The translations under genes and the position numbers were made by a program. Under the pieces are notes generated by a model. The model was not told the DNA's origin. It was given only the letters and a program-made list of their open reading frames with translations, and made no database searches. Shown here one piece after another: positions 43,579-52,455 of a stretch of 64,000 bases of DNA (positions are counted from its first letter, which is position 1; every line of letters starts with the position of its first letter). Source of the stretch: Brevibacterium sp. XM4083 (GTDB lineage Bacteria; Actinomycetota; Actinomycetes; Actinomycetales; Brevibacteriaceae); the NCBI RefSeq assembly GCF_006489205.2, contig NZ_VFYR02000004.1:330100-394099 (forward strand). The letters run 5' to 3'.

Positions 43579-44184
43579 TCAGTCGATCTCGCGGCGGCCG
43601 GAGAACGCCCGGCCGAGGGTGACCTCGTCGGCGTACTCGAGGTCGCCGCCGACAGGAAGGCCGGAAGCCAGGCGGGTGACGGTGACACCGAGGGTGCCGA
43701 GCAGACGCACGAGGTAGGTCGCCGTCGCTTCGCCCTCGAGGTTCGGGTCGGTGGCGATGACGACCTCGTCGACCTCACTGTCCTGGAGGCGGGGCATGAG
43801 CTCCTTGATCCGCAGGTTGTCGGGCCCGATGCCCGCCATCGGATCGATCGCTCCGCCGAGGACGTGGTAGAGGCCCCGGTACTCGCGCGTGCGCTCGATG
43901 GCGACGACGTCCTTGGGCTCTTCGACAACACAGATCATCGTGCGATCGCGTCGCGGATCCTGGCAGACCGTGCACTCGGCCTCCTCGGAGACGTTGCCGC
44001 AGATCTCACAGAAGCGCACACGCTTCTTCACCGCGCTCAGCGCCTGGGCGAGCGCGTTCACATCTCCGGAGTCGGCTTGGAGGATGTGGAACGCCAGCCT
44101 CTGGGCCGACTTGGGCCCGATGCCCGGGAGCTTGCCGAATTCCTCGACCAGGTCCTGGAGGGCACCTTCATACACTGCGCTCAT
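43579..44184 (-). CDS. recR: Recombination mediator RecR
   Basis: A 201-residue RecFOR component. Order: helix-hairpin-helix ([17 protein letters not shown]), the four-Cys zinc finger ([16 protein letters not shown]), Toprim ([16 protein letters not shown]) and the C-terminal Walker B-like end ([16 protein letters not shown]). Full length for the family. Its ATG overlaps the dnaX stop by 4 bp, leaving no room for the ebfC/ybaB gene that usually lies between them. Confidence 0.96.
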   Translation of the reverse strand: MSAVYEGALQDLVEEFGKLPGIGPKSAQRLAFHILQADSGDVNALAQALSAVKKRVRFCEICGNVSEEAECTVCQDPRRDRTMICVVEEPKDVVAIERTREYRGLYHVLGGAIDPMAGIGPDNLRIKELMPRLQDSEVDEVVIATDPNLEGEATATYLVRLLGTLGVTVTRLASGLPVGGDLEYADEVTLGRAFSGRREID

Positions 44185-47100
44185 ACGTCTCTCTCATCGA
44201 TGATCTCTCCGCCGAGGACCTTGGCGATCACCGAGACCCCGACCTGTGGGGCGTCGGAGATGTCGAGGTCCGTTTCCGGATCATACTCGTCCTCCATCGA
44301 CCCGGAGGAAGGGGGTTCCGGGGCGTCGGCGCGCTGCGGGGCGAAGCCGCCTGGCGCCTGGCTGGCGGGCGCGCCGACACCGCCGCGCGGGTTCTGTGCG
44401 ACCGAACCGCCGGTGTCCATGCCGTGGCGTTCGGCGATCGCGGCGAAGCGGGATTTGAAGGGCTTCGCCGCACCGGCGCCTCCCGTCGAGGCAGGCGCCG
44501 GAGTCGAATTCGGTGCCGGCTGGCCCGCACTTCCCTGCCCGCTGAAGTCGACATCGGGATCGGCATACGCGCCGAGGTAGTCGAGGTCGTCGTCCTCGGG
44601 AGGAGGCACGACGACAGCCCCGACGTCGACGGCACCGCTGCCGGCACTCGTCGAGTCGACGTCCGCGGGCGCAGGGCTCGACTGCTGCGGCGCATCGTGC
44701 CAGACGGGTTCTTCCCAGCGCGGTTGGACGTACTCCATCGGTTCGTCGGTCGGCTCATCGGCGGCAGACGTCGAAGCACCGGCCCCTCCACCGGTGTCAG
44801 TCCAACCCGCAGTGCTGTTCTCGTCGGCTCGCGAGTCCGCCGCAGGGTTCGTCTCGGCCGCTGGCGACGCTGCGTCTCCGCCAGTTGAATCGCTGCCGTC
44901 CGGGGCGCCGAGGCCGGCACCCGTCGCGGGCGGACCGAAGAAGTCCTCATCGGACAGGTCAGGAACGACGATGTCGGAGTCGACCGAAGCGATGCCGGTG
45001 TCGACGGGAGCAGCGCCGGTGTCGGGGTCAGACTGAGCGGAATCAGCCAGAGCGGAAGCAGAGTCGACGCTTCCGGCCGGTCCGTCAGCGACGGATGCCG
45101 CGGGGGTCGAATCGGCGCCGTCCTCTGCCTCGGCAGAGTTCTCCGACGCACCCGGTTGAGCCGGTGATTCACCCTCCTCGTCGTCGGAGGACCAGGGGCC
45201 CTGCGGCGAGTCGCCGGTCTCCCAGAACTTCTCGTGGTCGACCTGGGGCTTGTCGACCTCGCGGGTGCCGACGACAGCGGCGACCTCCTGCGGGCTCGGC
45301 CGCCGGAAGTCAGCACTCGGCCCGCGGTTGCCGCCGGTCGGGTTCTGGCCCGGTCCGGACGAGTCGTGTCCGCCTGAGCTCCCGCCCTGGTTGCCGCCGA
45401 TGCGTCCGACATCGCCGATGTCGATGCGAGCCTCGATGCCGAGGACATCGTTGATCGCCATGGCGAGCTTCGCCGCGTGATCGCGCTGCTGGAAGCCCTG
45501 CACCGAACCGGCGTTGTTGAAGCCGAGGTAGACGACGCCGTCGGCGAACGACTGCGGGATCGCATTCGCGGCGATGATCGCGCGCGTCAGGCGGCTGCGC
45601 TTCTCCACTGCGGCGAGGATGCTCGGCCACGCGCGTCGGATCGCTTCGATCTCTCCGCCGATGCCGCCAGCACCGCCGCCGGACGTCGCCGGTGCCGAAG
45701 TCGCTGAACTCTCGTCAGCGGCCGGGTCGGGGCGCTGGGCTTCAGATCGCGACGGACGATCGGCAGACGGCGACGCGGGCCGGGAATCGGACGGCTGGGT
45801 CGTGGAACGCTGCTCGCCACCGTCGCCCTGTCGAGCAGGCTCCGGCGAACCAGAGCGCTGACCGTCGCCAAGGCCCTGCGATCCCGGGTGTGCGTGCATC
45901 GGCACGTCCTGCGGTGGCTGTCCGGCCGACGGCTGGGGCTGTTCGGCCGACTGCAGCGGTTGTCCCTGTCTGAGGTCGGCAGCTCGCGGGTCAGTCGGTC
46001 GCGTCCCGGCAGGCCGTGAGTCGACGGGCCGCGCGTCAGTAGGCCGCGCGTCTGCAGACCCGCGCCCGGTCGGCCCATGCTCGGCAGGTCCAAACTCGGA
46101 CGGCCCGTGTTCAGACGGCGCGTTCGACCCGGGACGAGGTGATCCGCGATGGTCCGCATCCGTCCTGTTGCCCGCCGGGGCATCGCTCGAGCCGCGAGCC
46201 CCCTCTGCTCTCGGAGCAGGGCTCTCGGACGCGGAGCGTTCAGGAGCAGAGTTGCCAGCAGGAGCCGAGTTCCCAGCAGGAGTCGACCCCGGTGCGGGAC
46301 CGGAACCCGCGTGCGGAGCGGAGTCCACCGCCGGCACGTCGTTGAGCATGGATTCGGCAGCGGCCGCGATCGCGGTGAGCTCGTCGAAATCGTCAGGGGC
46401 GGAATCCGCGAAAGGCCCAGCGCCCTGCGCCGGCCCACCGGCACCTGCCGGCGCACCACTCTGACCACCGGCACCACCCTGGCCGCCACCGACCGGAGCA
46501 CCCGACCGACCGTCACCAACCGGCGCACCATCCTGACCAGCAGCCCCAGCAGCCGGACCGACCGTCTCGGCGGGGGTCTGCGGAACAGTCTGCACCGCAG
46601 CCTGCGGCACCGTCCCACCCGATCCGGAGGCGGACATGCCGATCCGGCGCTCCATCCGCTCGACGCGGCTGAGCACGGCGTCGCGGCTGCGGGTGGTGGC
46701 GGGCAGGAGGATGCGGGCGCAGATGAGCTCGAGCTGGAGCCGCGGCGAGGTCGCCCCTGACATCTCCGTCAGACCCTGATTGAGGATGTCCGCGGCACGG
46801 GAGAGCTCGGCCTGACCGAACCCACGGGCCTGCAGGGTGAGGCGCTCAAGACGGTCCGGCGGCACCTCGGGCAGGAACGCATGCGCGGCCTCGGGAGCGG
46901 CGTGGATGACGATGAGATCGCGCATCCGCTCGAGCAGGTCCTCGACGAACCGCCGCGGATCCTGCCCCGATTCGATGACGCGCTCGATCGCCCGGTAGAC
47001 GCCTGCGCCGTCCCCGGCGGAGAACGCGTCGACGATGTCGCTGAGCAGGGAGTCCGGCGTGTAGCCGAGCAGCGCCACCGCCGTCGCATAGTCGACGCCG

Positions 47101-47795
47101 TTGGGTCCCGATCCCGCGATGAGCTGGTCGAGCACGGACAGCGTGTCCCGCACCGACCCGCCGCCGGCACGCACGACGAGCGGCAGCACGCCCTTGTCCA
47201 CCTGGACGTTCTCCCGCGCACAGAGCTCTTCGAGGTAGTTCCCCAGCGCCTCGGGCGGCACGAGCCGGAACGGGTAGTGGTGAGTGCGGGAGCGGATCGT
47301 CCCGATGACCTTCTCGGGTTCGGTCGTCGCGAAGATGAACTTGATGTGCGGCGGCGGCTCCTCGACGATCTTGAGCAGAGCGTTGAAGCCCTGCGAGGTC
47401 ACCATGTGCGCCTCATCGAGGATGAACACTTTGTACCGGTCGCGGGCCGGCGCATAGATCGCGCGTTCGCGCAGGTCACGGGCATCATCGACGCCGTTGT
47501 GGCTGGCCGCGTCGATCTCGACGACATCGAGCGACCCGGGTCCGCCGTTGGCGAGGTCGCGGCAGCTCGGGCACTCACCGCACGGAGTCGGGGTCGGCCC
47601 CTTCTCGCAGTTGAGACAGCGCGCGAGGATCCGCGCCGAGGTGGTCTTTCCGCAGCCACGCGGCCCCGAGAACAGGTAGGCATGATTGATGCGACCGCGT
47701 TCGATCGCGGCCTTGAGCGGCTCGGTCACATGCTCCTGACCGATGACCTCGTCGAAGGTCTCTGGGCGGTAACGTCTGTACAGTGCGGTGGACAC
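44181..47795 (-). CDS. dnaX: DNA polymerase III subunit gamma/tau with very long C-terminal region
   Basis: A 1,204-residue clamp-loader ATPase. The AAA+ core has Walker [16 protein letters not shown] near residue 45, a zinc module (CLNCEKG...CGECPSC), DEAHM (Walker B) and the SRT(H) sensor region, ending near residue 370. Then come a Gly/Ala/Pro/Ser linker of about 340 residues, a small tau-type folded domain ([17 protein letters not shown]...[11 protein letters not shown]) near 715-800, and a second disordered tail of about 400 residues with an [13 protein letters not shown] helix. The GTG start lies 6 nt after TAGGCT, so a leaderless mRNA is likely. No ffs RNA gene was seen upstream. Confidence 0.95.
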   Translation of the reverse strand: MSTALYRRYRPETFDEVIGQEHVTEPLKAAIERGRINHAYLFSGPRGCGKTTSARILARCLNCEKGPTPTPCGECPSCRDLANGGPGSLDVVEIDAASHNGVDDARDLRERAIYAPARDRYKVFILDEAHMVTSQGFNALLKIVEEPPPHIKFIFATTEPEKVIGTIRSRTHHYPFRLVPPEALGNYLEELCARENVQVDKGVLPLVVRAGGGSVRDTLSVLDQLIAGSGPNGVDYATAVALLGYTPDSLLSDIVDAFSAGDGAGVYRAIERVIESGQDPRRFVEDLLERMRDLIVIHAAPEAAHAFLPEVPPDRLERLTLQARGFGQAELSRAADILNQGLTEMSGATSPRLQLELICARILLPATTRSRDAVLSRVERMERRIGMSASGSGGTVPQAAVQTVPQTPAETVGPAAGAAGQDGAPVGDGRSGAPVGGGQGGAGGQSGAPAGAGGPAQGAGPFADSAPDDFDELTAIAAAAESMLNDVPAVDSAPHAGSGPAPGSTPAGNSAPAGNSAPERSASESPAPRAEGARGSSDAPAGNRTDADHRGSPRPGSNAPSEHGPSEFGPAEHGPTGRGSADARPTDARPVDSRPAGTRPTDPRAADLRQGQPLQSAEQPQPSAGQPPQDVPMHAHPGSQGLGDGQRSGSPEPARQGDGGEQRSTTQPSDSRPASPSADRPSRSEAQRPDPAADESSATSAPATSGGGAGGIGGEIEAIRRAWPSILAAVEKRSRLTRAIIAANAIPQSFADGVVYLGFNNAGSVQGFQQRDHAAKLAMAINDVLGIEARIDIGDVGRIGGNQGGSSGGHDSSGPGQNPTGGNRGPSADFRRPSPQEVAAVVGTREVDKPQVDHEKFWETGDSPQGPWSSDDEEGESPAQPGASENSAEAEDGADSTPAASVADGPAGSVDSASALADSAQSDPDTGAAPVDTGIASVDSDIVVPDLSDEDFFGPPATGAGLGAPDGSDSTGGDAASPAAETNPAADSRADENSTAGWTDTGGGAGASTSAADEPTDEPMEYVQPRWEEPVWHDAPQQSSPAPADVDSTSAGSGAVDVGAVVVPPPEDDDLDYLGAYADPDVDFSGQGSAGQPAPNSTPAPASTGGAGAAKPFKSRFAAIAERHGMDTGGSVAQNPRGGVGAPASQAPGGFAPQRADAPEPPSSGSMEDEYDPETDLDISDAPQVGVSVIAKVLGGEIIDERDV

Positions 47796-47801
47796 AGGAC
47801 A

Positions 47802-47807
47802 AGCCTA
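47802..47807 (-). promoter_or_regulatory. Predicted -10 box of dnaX (leaderless)
   Basis: TAGGCT, six bases, GTG. It has the same spacing as the tmk, lipoate-ligase-like and methyltransferase promoters. Confidence 0.5.
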
Positions 47808-47872
47808 ATGCCACCCCCTGACACAGGACACGGCCATCGTCGCCAACCAGTCCGCCAGCCGGTCCCCCGCCC

Positions 47873-47906
47873 CGGTCCCCGTTGTGACCCGGTCCCCGTT
47901 GTGACC
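47873..47906. repeat. 17-bp tandem duplication
   Basis: Two identical adjacent copies of CGGTCCCCGTTGTGACC in the gap between the divergent dnaX and DUF1707 genes. Confidence 0.8.
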
Positions 47907-47935
47907 CTGACCCCATGTCGGGCACGATAGTGCGT

Positions 47936-48625
47936 ATGACCGACGCCGTCTCCCCGCCCGAGGACTCCGATCCCGCTCGCACCTTCCGGATCGGGCACAA
48001 GGAGCGCGACGAGGCGATCGAGATGCTGCGCGAAGCCGCCGGGGACGGCCGGATCACCGTCGAGGAGCTCGACGAGAGGATGGAGCTCGTCCAGCGCGCG
48101 AAGTTCCCCATCGACCTCGATGAGGTCCTCTCCGATCTCACGACCCAGCTGCCCTCGGAGCGCTACCGTCCCCGCACCGAGGTGGCCCGCCGAACCCCGC
48201 CCTCCGCACCGGCCCGCCGGCTCCCGCCCCATCAGCAGACCCGCGGCTGGGACCCGTCCGATCCGCTCGTCGTCAAGGCGACGTGGGAGTCCGAGCACCG
48301 CCGAGGCCGCTGGCAGGTCCCGCCCTACATCCGGGCCGAACCGTCGATGTCGAACATCGAGCTCAACTTCCTCGAGGCCGACACGACGCTGGCGACGATC
48401 GACATCGAGGTCGTCGCCGGGATGGGCTCGCTCATCGTCGTCGTCCCCGAGGACTGGGCCGTCAACGTCGAAGATCTCTCGAAGTCGTGGGGGTCGGTCA
48501 AGACCCTCGTCGACGCGGTGCCCACCGGACGCGCCCCGACCGTCGTCGTCGGCGGGTCGATCGGGATGGGCAGCTTCCGCGCCCGGTACGCGAACTTCTT
48601 CGACCGCCGGCGATTGGCCAAGTGA
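47936..48625 (+). CDS. DUF1707 domain protein with LiaF-like C-terminal domain
   Basis: A 229-residue soluble protein. The N-terminal DUF1707 (SHOCT-like) segment reads FRIGHKERDEAIEMLREAAG and DGRITVEELDERMELV. A Pro/Arg-rich linker follows, then a beta-rich C-terminal domain (MSNIELNFLEADT...GSLIVVVPEDWAVNVE) like the toastrack part of LiaF/DUF2154 proteins. Function is unknown; relatives are linked to envelope stress. The ATG at 47936 has CGATAGT just upstream; an in-frame ATG 21 bp earlier is possible. Confidence 0.72.
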   Translation: MTDAVSPPEDSDPARTFRIGHKERDEAIEMLREAAGDGRITVEELDERMELVQRAKFPIDLDEVLSDLTTQLPSERYRPRTEVARRTPPSAPARRLPPHQQTRGWDPSDPLVVKATWESEHRRGRWQVPPYIRAEPSMSNIELNFLEADTTLATIDIEVVAGMGSLIVVVPEDWAVNVEDLSKSWGSVKTLVDAVPTGRAPTVVVGGSIGMGSFRARYANFFDRRRLAK

Positions 48626-48828
48626 TGCCTCCGGGACTCGGCGCCATCATCTTCCTCACGATCGCCATCGTCATCGTCTTCAGCGTGGGCTTCTTCCTCG
48701 TCCACCGGGTGATGACGAAGCCGGGCATGCACATCGGCTCTCGCCTGCCCAAGGACGGCCACGACGGCGAGCAGCGTCCCGGTGCAGGATCGAAGGGCCC
48801 CCAGCACCCAGGCCCGAAGGACCACTGA
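48625..48828 (+). CDS. Small single-pass membrane protein
   Basis: A 67-residue protein with one helix (LGAIIFLTIAIVIVFSVGFF) and a polar, basic, His/Gly/Pro-rich tail. Its ATG overlaps the stop of the DUF1707 gene by one base (TGATG), so the two are coupled. No family is recognised. Confidence 0.6.
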   Translation: MPPGLGAIIFLTIAIVIVFSVGFFLVHRVMTKPGMHIGSRLPKDGHDGEQRPGAGSKGPQHPGPKDH

Positions 48829-48911
48829 CACGGCAAGGGCATTTGCCCGAACACCCCATCTGACCGGGGAAAACCCTTGCAATGGCACGCGTCACATGAT
48901 GCACTCATTGC

Positions 48912-49952
48912 ATGGCTGAGCTCATCGTGACCCGCCTCGACGCCGACGACGCCGACGATCTCAGGCAGTGGCGGACGATCATGCGCGAGGGCTACACGGA
49001 CGACCGAAGAGCCGTGTGGTGGCAGAGCGAGGAGTCGATGCTCCTGCAGTTCTCCCAGCCGCGCACGGACAGGACGGACATCGCCCTGCTCGCCCGCCTC
49101 GGCGACGAAATGATCGGCGGGGCGGAGATCACCCTCGTCTCCGACTCCCCCGCCCTCGTCGAACTCACCGTCCTCCCCGCCCATCGGCGGCAGGGTCACG
49201 GCACGACGATCGCCGAGGCGGTCGATGAGATCCTCCGCGACTCCGCGGCGACGATCGTCCAGACCGAGACCTATTCGCCTGCCGGCATCGCCTTCGCCGA
49301 ATCCCGCGGCATGCACGTCGGCAATGCCGAGCAGCGTCTCCTCCTCGACCTGCCCGCCTATCTCGACGCCGACGCCAACCGCTACAAGACCCGCACGACT
49401 CCGACCCCCGACGTCGGCCCCGCCGATCCCACCGAGGTCCACCCCGATCCCGACTGGTCGATCGTCTCGTGGATCGGCATGTGCCCCGAGGAGCTCGTCG
49501 AGGCGTGGGCGACCCTGCGCAAGCAGATGGACGAGGACGTCCCCCTCGGCGCTCTCACCCGCACCGACCACCACGCCGACGTCGCGGCGATCCGTAGCCA
49601 CGAGGAGCGGATGGACGAACAGGGCTGGGTCCTCGTCAGCTCGATGGCGGAGATGACCGGTGAACAGCCCCTCGCGGTCGGGTACACGGAGATCATGGTC
49701 TCCCGACACGCCCCGGAGATCGCCGTCCAGGAGGACACCCTCGTCGACCGCGCGTACCGCGGCCGCGGCATCGGGCGGGCGCTGAAGATCGCGAACCTGC
49801 GCCAGCTCCACGACCTCCCGGAGGCCGCCGCCGTCCGCTGGCTGCAGACGTACACGGCCACGGACAACGAGGCGATGCTCGCGCTCAACAAAGAGCTCGG
49901 CTTCGTCGTCGCCGACACGATGACCGCTCTCGAAAGCCCGGTTGTCGATTAG
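48912..49952 (+). CDS. GNAT family N-acetyltransferase, tandem domain
   Basis: A 346-residue protein with two GNAT folds. The first contains LVELTVLPAHRRQGHGTTI (acetyl-CoA pyrophosphate loop R/Q-x-x-G-x-G) near residue 95; the second has VDRAYRGRGIGRALKIANL near residue 285. A double-GNAT layout is typical of mycothiol synthase and related actinobacterial enzymes, but the usual MshD context is absent. The substrate is unknown. The ATG start lacks a strong ribosome site. Confidence 0.82.
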   Translation: MAELIVTRLDADDADDLRQWRTIMREGYTDDRRAVWWQSEESMLLQFSQPRTDRTDIALLARLGDEMIGGAEITLVSDSPALVELTVLPAHRRQGHGTTIAEAVDEILRDSAATIVQTETYSPAGIAFAESRGMHVGNAEQRLLLDLPAYLDADANRYKTRTTPTPDVGPADPTEVHPDPDWSIVSWIGMCPEELVEAWATLRKQMDEDVPLGALTRTDHHADVAAIRSHEERMDEQGWVLVSSMAEMTGEQPLAVGYTEIMVSRHAPEIAVQEDTLVDRAYRGRGIGRALKIANLRQLHDLPEAAAVRWLQTYTATDNEAMLALNKELGFVVADTMTALESPVVD

Positions 49953-49955
49953 ACT
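49950..49955 (+). promoter_or_regulatory. Candidate -10 box of the DUF4178-speE operon
   Basis: TAGACT overlaps the stop region of the GNAT gene and would give a leader of about 35 nt before the GTG of the DUF4178 gene. Confidence 0.35.
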
Positions 49956-49995
49956 GACCCTGACCGCACCGGCTATCGAAGCGAAGCAGGCTACC

Positions 49996-50619
49996 GTGTC
50001 CTCCTCCAACGTCATCATCATGATCGTCGTCTTCATCATCGTCGTCATCGTCACGATCGTCATCGTGCGGTCGCGGGCGAAGAAGGCGCAGAGGGAGCGG
50101 GAGGCGCGGAACTCTGCCCCGAGCGCCCCGCGCGACCCCTTCGCCGCCGACCAGAACACCGGCGGCGACCCCGCCCAGATCAAGGCCGGCGACCTCCTCG
50201 AGTTCGGCAACGAGAAGTACTTCGTGCGCGGCACCCTGCGGATCTCCGAGGGCGGCTACGACTGGGCCGAGCACTTCTTCCAGTCCGACGACTCCGCGAC
50301 CCGCCTGTGGCTGACCGTCGAGCACGACCCCGACCTCCAGGTCTCGCGCTGGCGCGACCGTCCCGACCTCGACATCGAACCGACGTCGAAGTCGATCACG
50401 ATCGACGGCACCGACTACAGCCTCGTCGAACACGGCACCGCCTCCTACCGCTCGGAGGGCACGACGGGGCTCAACGAGAAGGGCGGCCTCGACTACGTCG
50501 ACTACGAATCCCCCGACGGGAAGCTGCTGGCGTTCGAGCGCTTCGACCACGGCCGCTGGGAGGTCAGCACCGGCGAACCCGTCCCCGTCGGCTCGTTCAC
50601 GATCTACTCGAGCAGCTGA
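49996..50619 (+). CDS. DUF4178 domain membrane-anchored protein
   Basis: A 207-residue protein. An N-terminal helix (NVIIMIVVFIIVVIVTIVIV) anchors a DUF4178 domain (LEFGNEKYFVRGTLRISEGGYDW...EVSTGEPVPVGSF). It is the first gene of a block (DUF4178, DUF2617, DUF4247, DUF350, spermidine synthase) also present in mycobacteria near speE. The block's role is unproven, but coupling to polyamine synthesis is likely. GTG chosen for AGCAGG upstream. Confidence 0.8.
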   Translation: MSSSNVIIMIVVFIIVVIVTIVIVRSRAKKAQREREARNSAPSAPRDPFAADQNTGGDPAQIKAGDLLEFGNEKYFVRGTLRISEGGYDWAEHFFQSDDSATRLWLTVEHDPDLQVSRWRDRPDLDIEPTSKSITIDGTDYSLVEHGTASYRSEGTTGLNEKGGLDYVDYESPDGKLLAFERFDHGRWEVSTGEPVPVGSFTIYSSS

Positions 50620-51239
50620 TGAGCCTGACCGCCCCGCACGCCACCGTCGACGTCCCCTTCGCCGACACGAGCGCCGACGACCTCCGGTTCTCCCTGGACC
50701 GTCCGCGGATCGCGCCGCTGGCCAGTGAGATCGTCGACCTTCAGCCGGTCGGCGTCACCGGTGCGGGGCTGCGGCTCGAGCTCCACGTCATCGGCTCCTC
50801 GCATCAGGTCATCCTCGCCACCGCGGCCCGTGACCTCCTCATCGAAACCTTCGCGTGCCCGCCGGCCCAGGCGCCGGCTCAGGCGCCGAGCACCGCGACG
50901 GCCTCGCCGACGTGGGACGTCCCGGTGCGGACCCGTGGTGCGTGGGCCGGATTGACGCGCCATGAGTTCCGGTGCACCCGCACCGCGCATCCGGCGGAGT
51001 TCCGCACATCCGTCGCCGAGGCGCTCGACCGTGTCCGGGCCCACGACCGTCACGTCATCGCCCGGTTCCCCGGTGACCGCGATGCGCTCACCGCACTCGC
51101 GCTCACGACCGCCGGCCCCGGACACCTCGCGTGGGAGACGTGGCACGTCTACCCGCAGCACGCGGAGATCGTCCACACGACGACCGCGCTCACGGGCGCA
51201 CCGGAGCCGGCGACCGCCTCGGCGAGGGGTGGGCGGTGA
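50619..51239 (+). CDS. DUF2617 family protein
   Basis: A 206-residue soluble protein matching the DUF2617 layout: an N-terminal strand-rich part (LELHVIGSSHQVIL) and a C-terminal part (HVIARFPGDRDALTALAL...LAWETWHVYP). The ATG overlaps the DUF4178 stop as TGATG and its own stop overlaps the next start the same way, so translation is coupled along the operon. Function unknown. Confidence 0.8.
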   Translation: MSLTAPHATVDVPFADTSADDLRFSLDRPRIAPLASEIVDLQPVGVTGAGLRLELHVIGSSHQVILATAARDLLIETFACPPAQAPAQAPSTATASPTWDVPVRTRGAWAGLTRHEFRCTRTAHPAEFRTSVAEALDRVRAHDRHVIARFPGDRDALTALALTTAGPGHLAWETWHVYPQHAEIVHTTTALTGAPEPATASARGGR

Positions 51240-51793
51240 TGTCGAACAATCCGAACATCTCCACAGGCGGCGGTTCCTTCGACTTCGACGCCGAGCACAA
51301 CCGCGGCAACCGGTTCGGAGGCGGGCCCTTCGACAACGGCCCCGGCGGACGGGGCGGCGGAGGGCCGGGCGGCAACGGACGCGGCGGCAACGGGCCGTTC
51401 GGCAATGGCCCCGGCGGCAGCGGCCCCGGCGGCGGAAGCTCGGGTGGCGGCTCGGGGAAGAAGCCGCGCCGCTTCGGCTGCGGCGCCGTCATCGGACTCG
51501 TCGTCGTCCTCCTCCTCGTCGCGATGATGTTCCAGAGCTGCGGGAGCAGTTCGGGCGGCGCGAACTGCGGGGACTACGACCTCGTCGACAACCAGTACGT
51601 GGAGAACCCCGGCCAGGGCGACTACGTGAAGAACGGCGACAACTACGACTACGTCGGATGCGACGCCTCCCGCTCCGGCGGCGGAGGATTCTTCTTCTTC
51701 CCGTTCTTCTTCGGCGGCGGCTCGGGCGGAACCGGGTCGAACTACGGGGACGGCTCGAACTTCCGCGGCGGCGGACCGGGGTCGGGCAAATGA
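51239..51793 (+). CDS. DUF4247-type membrane protein
   Basis: A 184-residue protein: a Gly/Asn-rich N-terminal 75 residues, a Lys/Arg stop, one membrane helix (GAVIGLVVVLLLVAMMFQSC, the Cys possibly lipid-linked), and an outer domain with CGDYDLVDNQYVENP and YVGCDASRSG, giving two further Cys. A Phe-rich, Gly-rich C terminus (GGGGFFFFPFFFGGG) follows. It fits DUF4247 of the same operon in other actinobacteria. TGATG coupling upstream, ATGA downstream. Confidence 0.72.
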   Translation: MSNNPNISTGGGSFDFDAEHNRGNRFGGGPFDNGPGGRGGGGPGGNGRGGNGPFGNGPGGSGPGGGSSGGGSGKKPRRFGCGAVIGLVVVLLLVAMMFQSCGSSSGGANCGDYDLVDNQYVENPGQGDYVKNGDNYDYVGCDASRSGGGGFFFFPFFFGGGSGGTGSNYGDGSNFRGGGPGSGK

Positions 51794-51951
51794 GCGGCCC
51801 GACACCGAGGACCAGCACGACACCGAGGAGCAGCACGACGCCGAGGACCAGCACGACGCCGAGGAGCCGCCCCGGCCGGTCGAACCACCTCGGCCAGACG
51901 ACCAGACAGCGACCGAACCAGCGACGACAGCACCAGGAAAGGCAGCCATGA
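51790..51951 (+). CDS. Possible 53-residue coupled ORF with TPRTST repeats
   Basis: This frame starts at an ATG overlapping the DUF4247 stop (ATGA) and stops within the start codon of the DUF350 gene (again ATGA). It encodes repeated Thr-Pro-Arg-(Thr/Ser)-Ser-Thr units, then a basic Gln/Arg-rich end. It is either a small basic protein or a bridge that keeps ribosomes on the mRNA. No family is known, and composition alone does not prove that it is coding. Confidence 0.4.
   Translation: MSGPTPRTSTTPRSSTTPRTSTTPRSRPGRSNHLGQTTRQRPNQRRQHQERQP
51800..51870. repeat. 18-bp tandem repeat in the speE operon
   Basis: Nearly four copies of CCGAGGACCAGCACGACG-type units lie between the DUF4247 and DUF350 genes. 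The unit preserves the frame of the small coupled ORF. Confidence 0.8.
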
Positions 51952-52376
51952 TCCTCGACATGCTCCTCTACGAGACCGGGGTCGTCCTCGCGTATGCCGC
52001 GAGCGGAATCCTCCTCATGTTCATCGGCTACTTCGTCGTCGACCTCCTCACCCCGGGCAAGCTCCACGTCGTGCTCTGGGAGCAGAAGTCGCCGAACGCC
52101 GCCGTCCTCGTCGCCTCCGACCTCCTCGGTGTCGCGATCATCGTCATCGCCGCGATCCGCGCGAGCGCCGACGACCTCGGCGCCGGCATCGTGACGACCC
52201 TGCTCTTCGGCATCATCGGCATCATCCTCATGGCCGCGAGCTTCCTCCTCATCGACGCGCTCACCCCGGGCAAGCGCGGGGACATCGTCAACGCGACCAC
52301 TCTCCACCCCGAGGTGTGGGTCAACGCCTCGGCGCACATCGGCATCGCCGGCATCATGGCCGCCGCACTCCTGTGA
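51948..52376 (+). CDS. DUF350 family membrane protein
   Basis: A 142-residue protein with four membrane helices arranged as two similar halves. Each half has a D(L/A)LTPGK motif at its end (VVDLLTPGKLHVV and IDALTPGKRGDI), the mark of DUF350. In other actinobacteria it precedes the membrane spermidine synthase. Function unknown. ATG with AGGAAAGGCAGCC upstream. Confidence 0.85.
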   Translation: MILDMLLYETGVVLAYAASGILLMFIGYFVVDLLTPGKLHVVLWEQKSPNAAVLVASDLLGVAIIVIAAIRASADDLGAGIVTTLLFGIIGIILMAASFLLIDALTPGKRGDIVNATTLHPEVWVNASAHIGIAGIMAAALL

Positions 52377-52455
52377 CCTCGGGCTCGCCGACTGCCCGGC
52401 CCGGCATGGGCGCTGCCCGGCCCGGCTCGGGCGCTGCCCGCAGGATGCGACCGCA

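Noticed and set aside
47796..47935. Possible SRP RNA (ffs) upstream of dnaX
   Set aside because: No conserved tetraloop or GGAAGCAG-type signature is present; the gap is mostly a 17-bp duplication and promoters.
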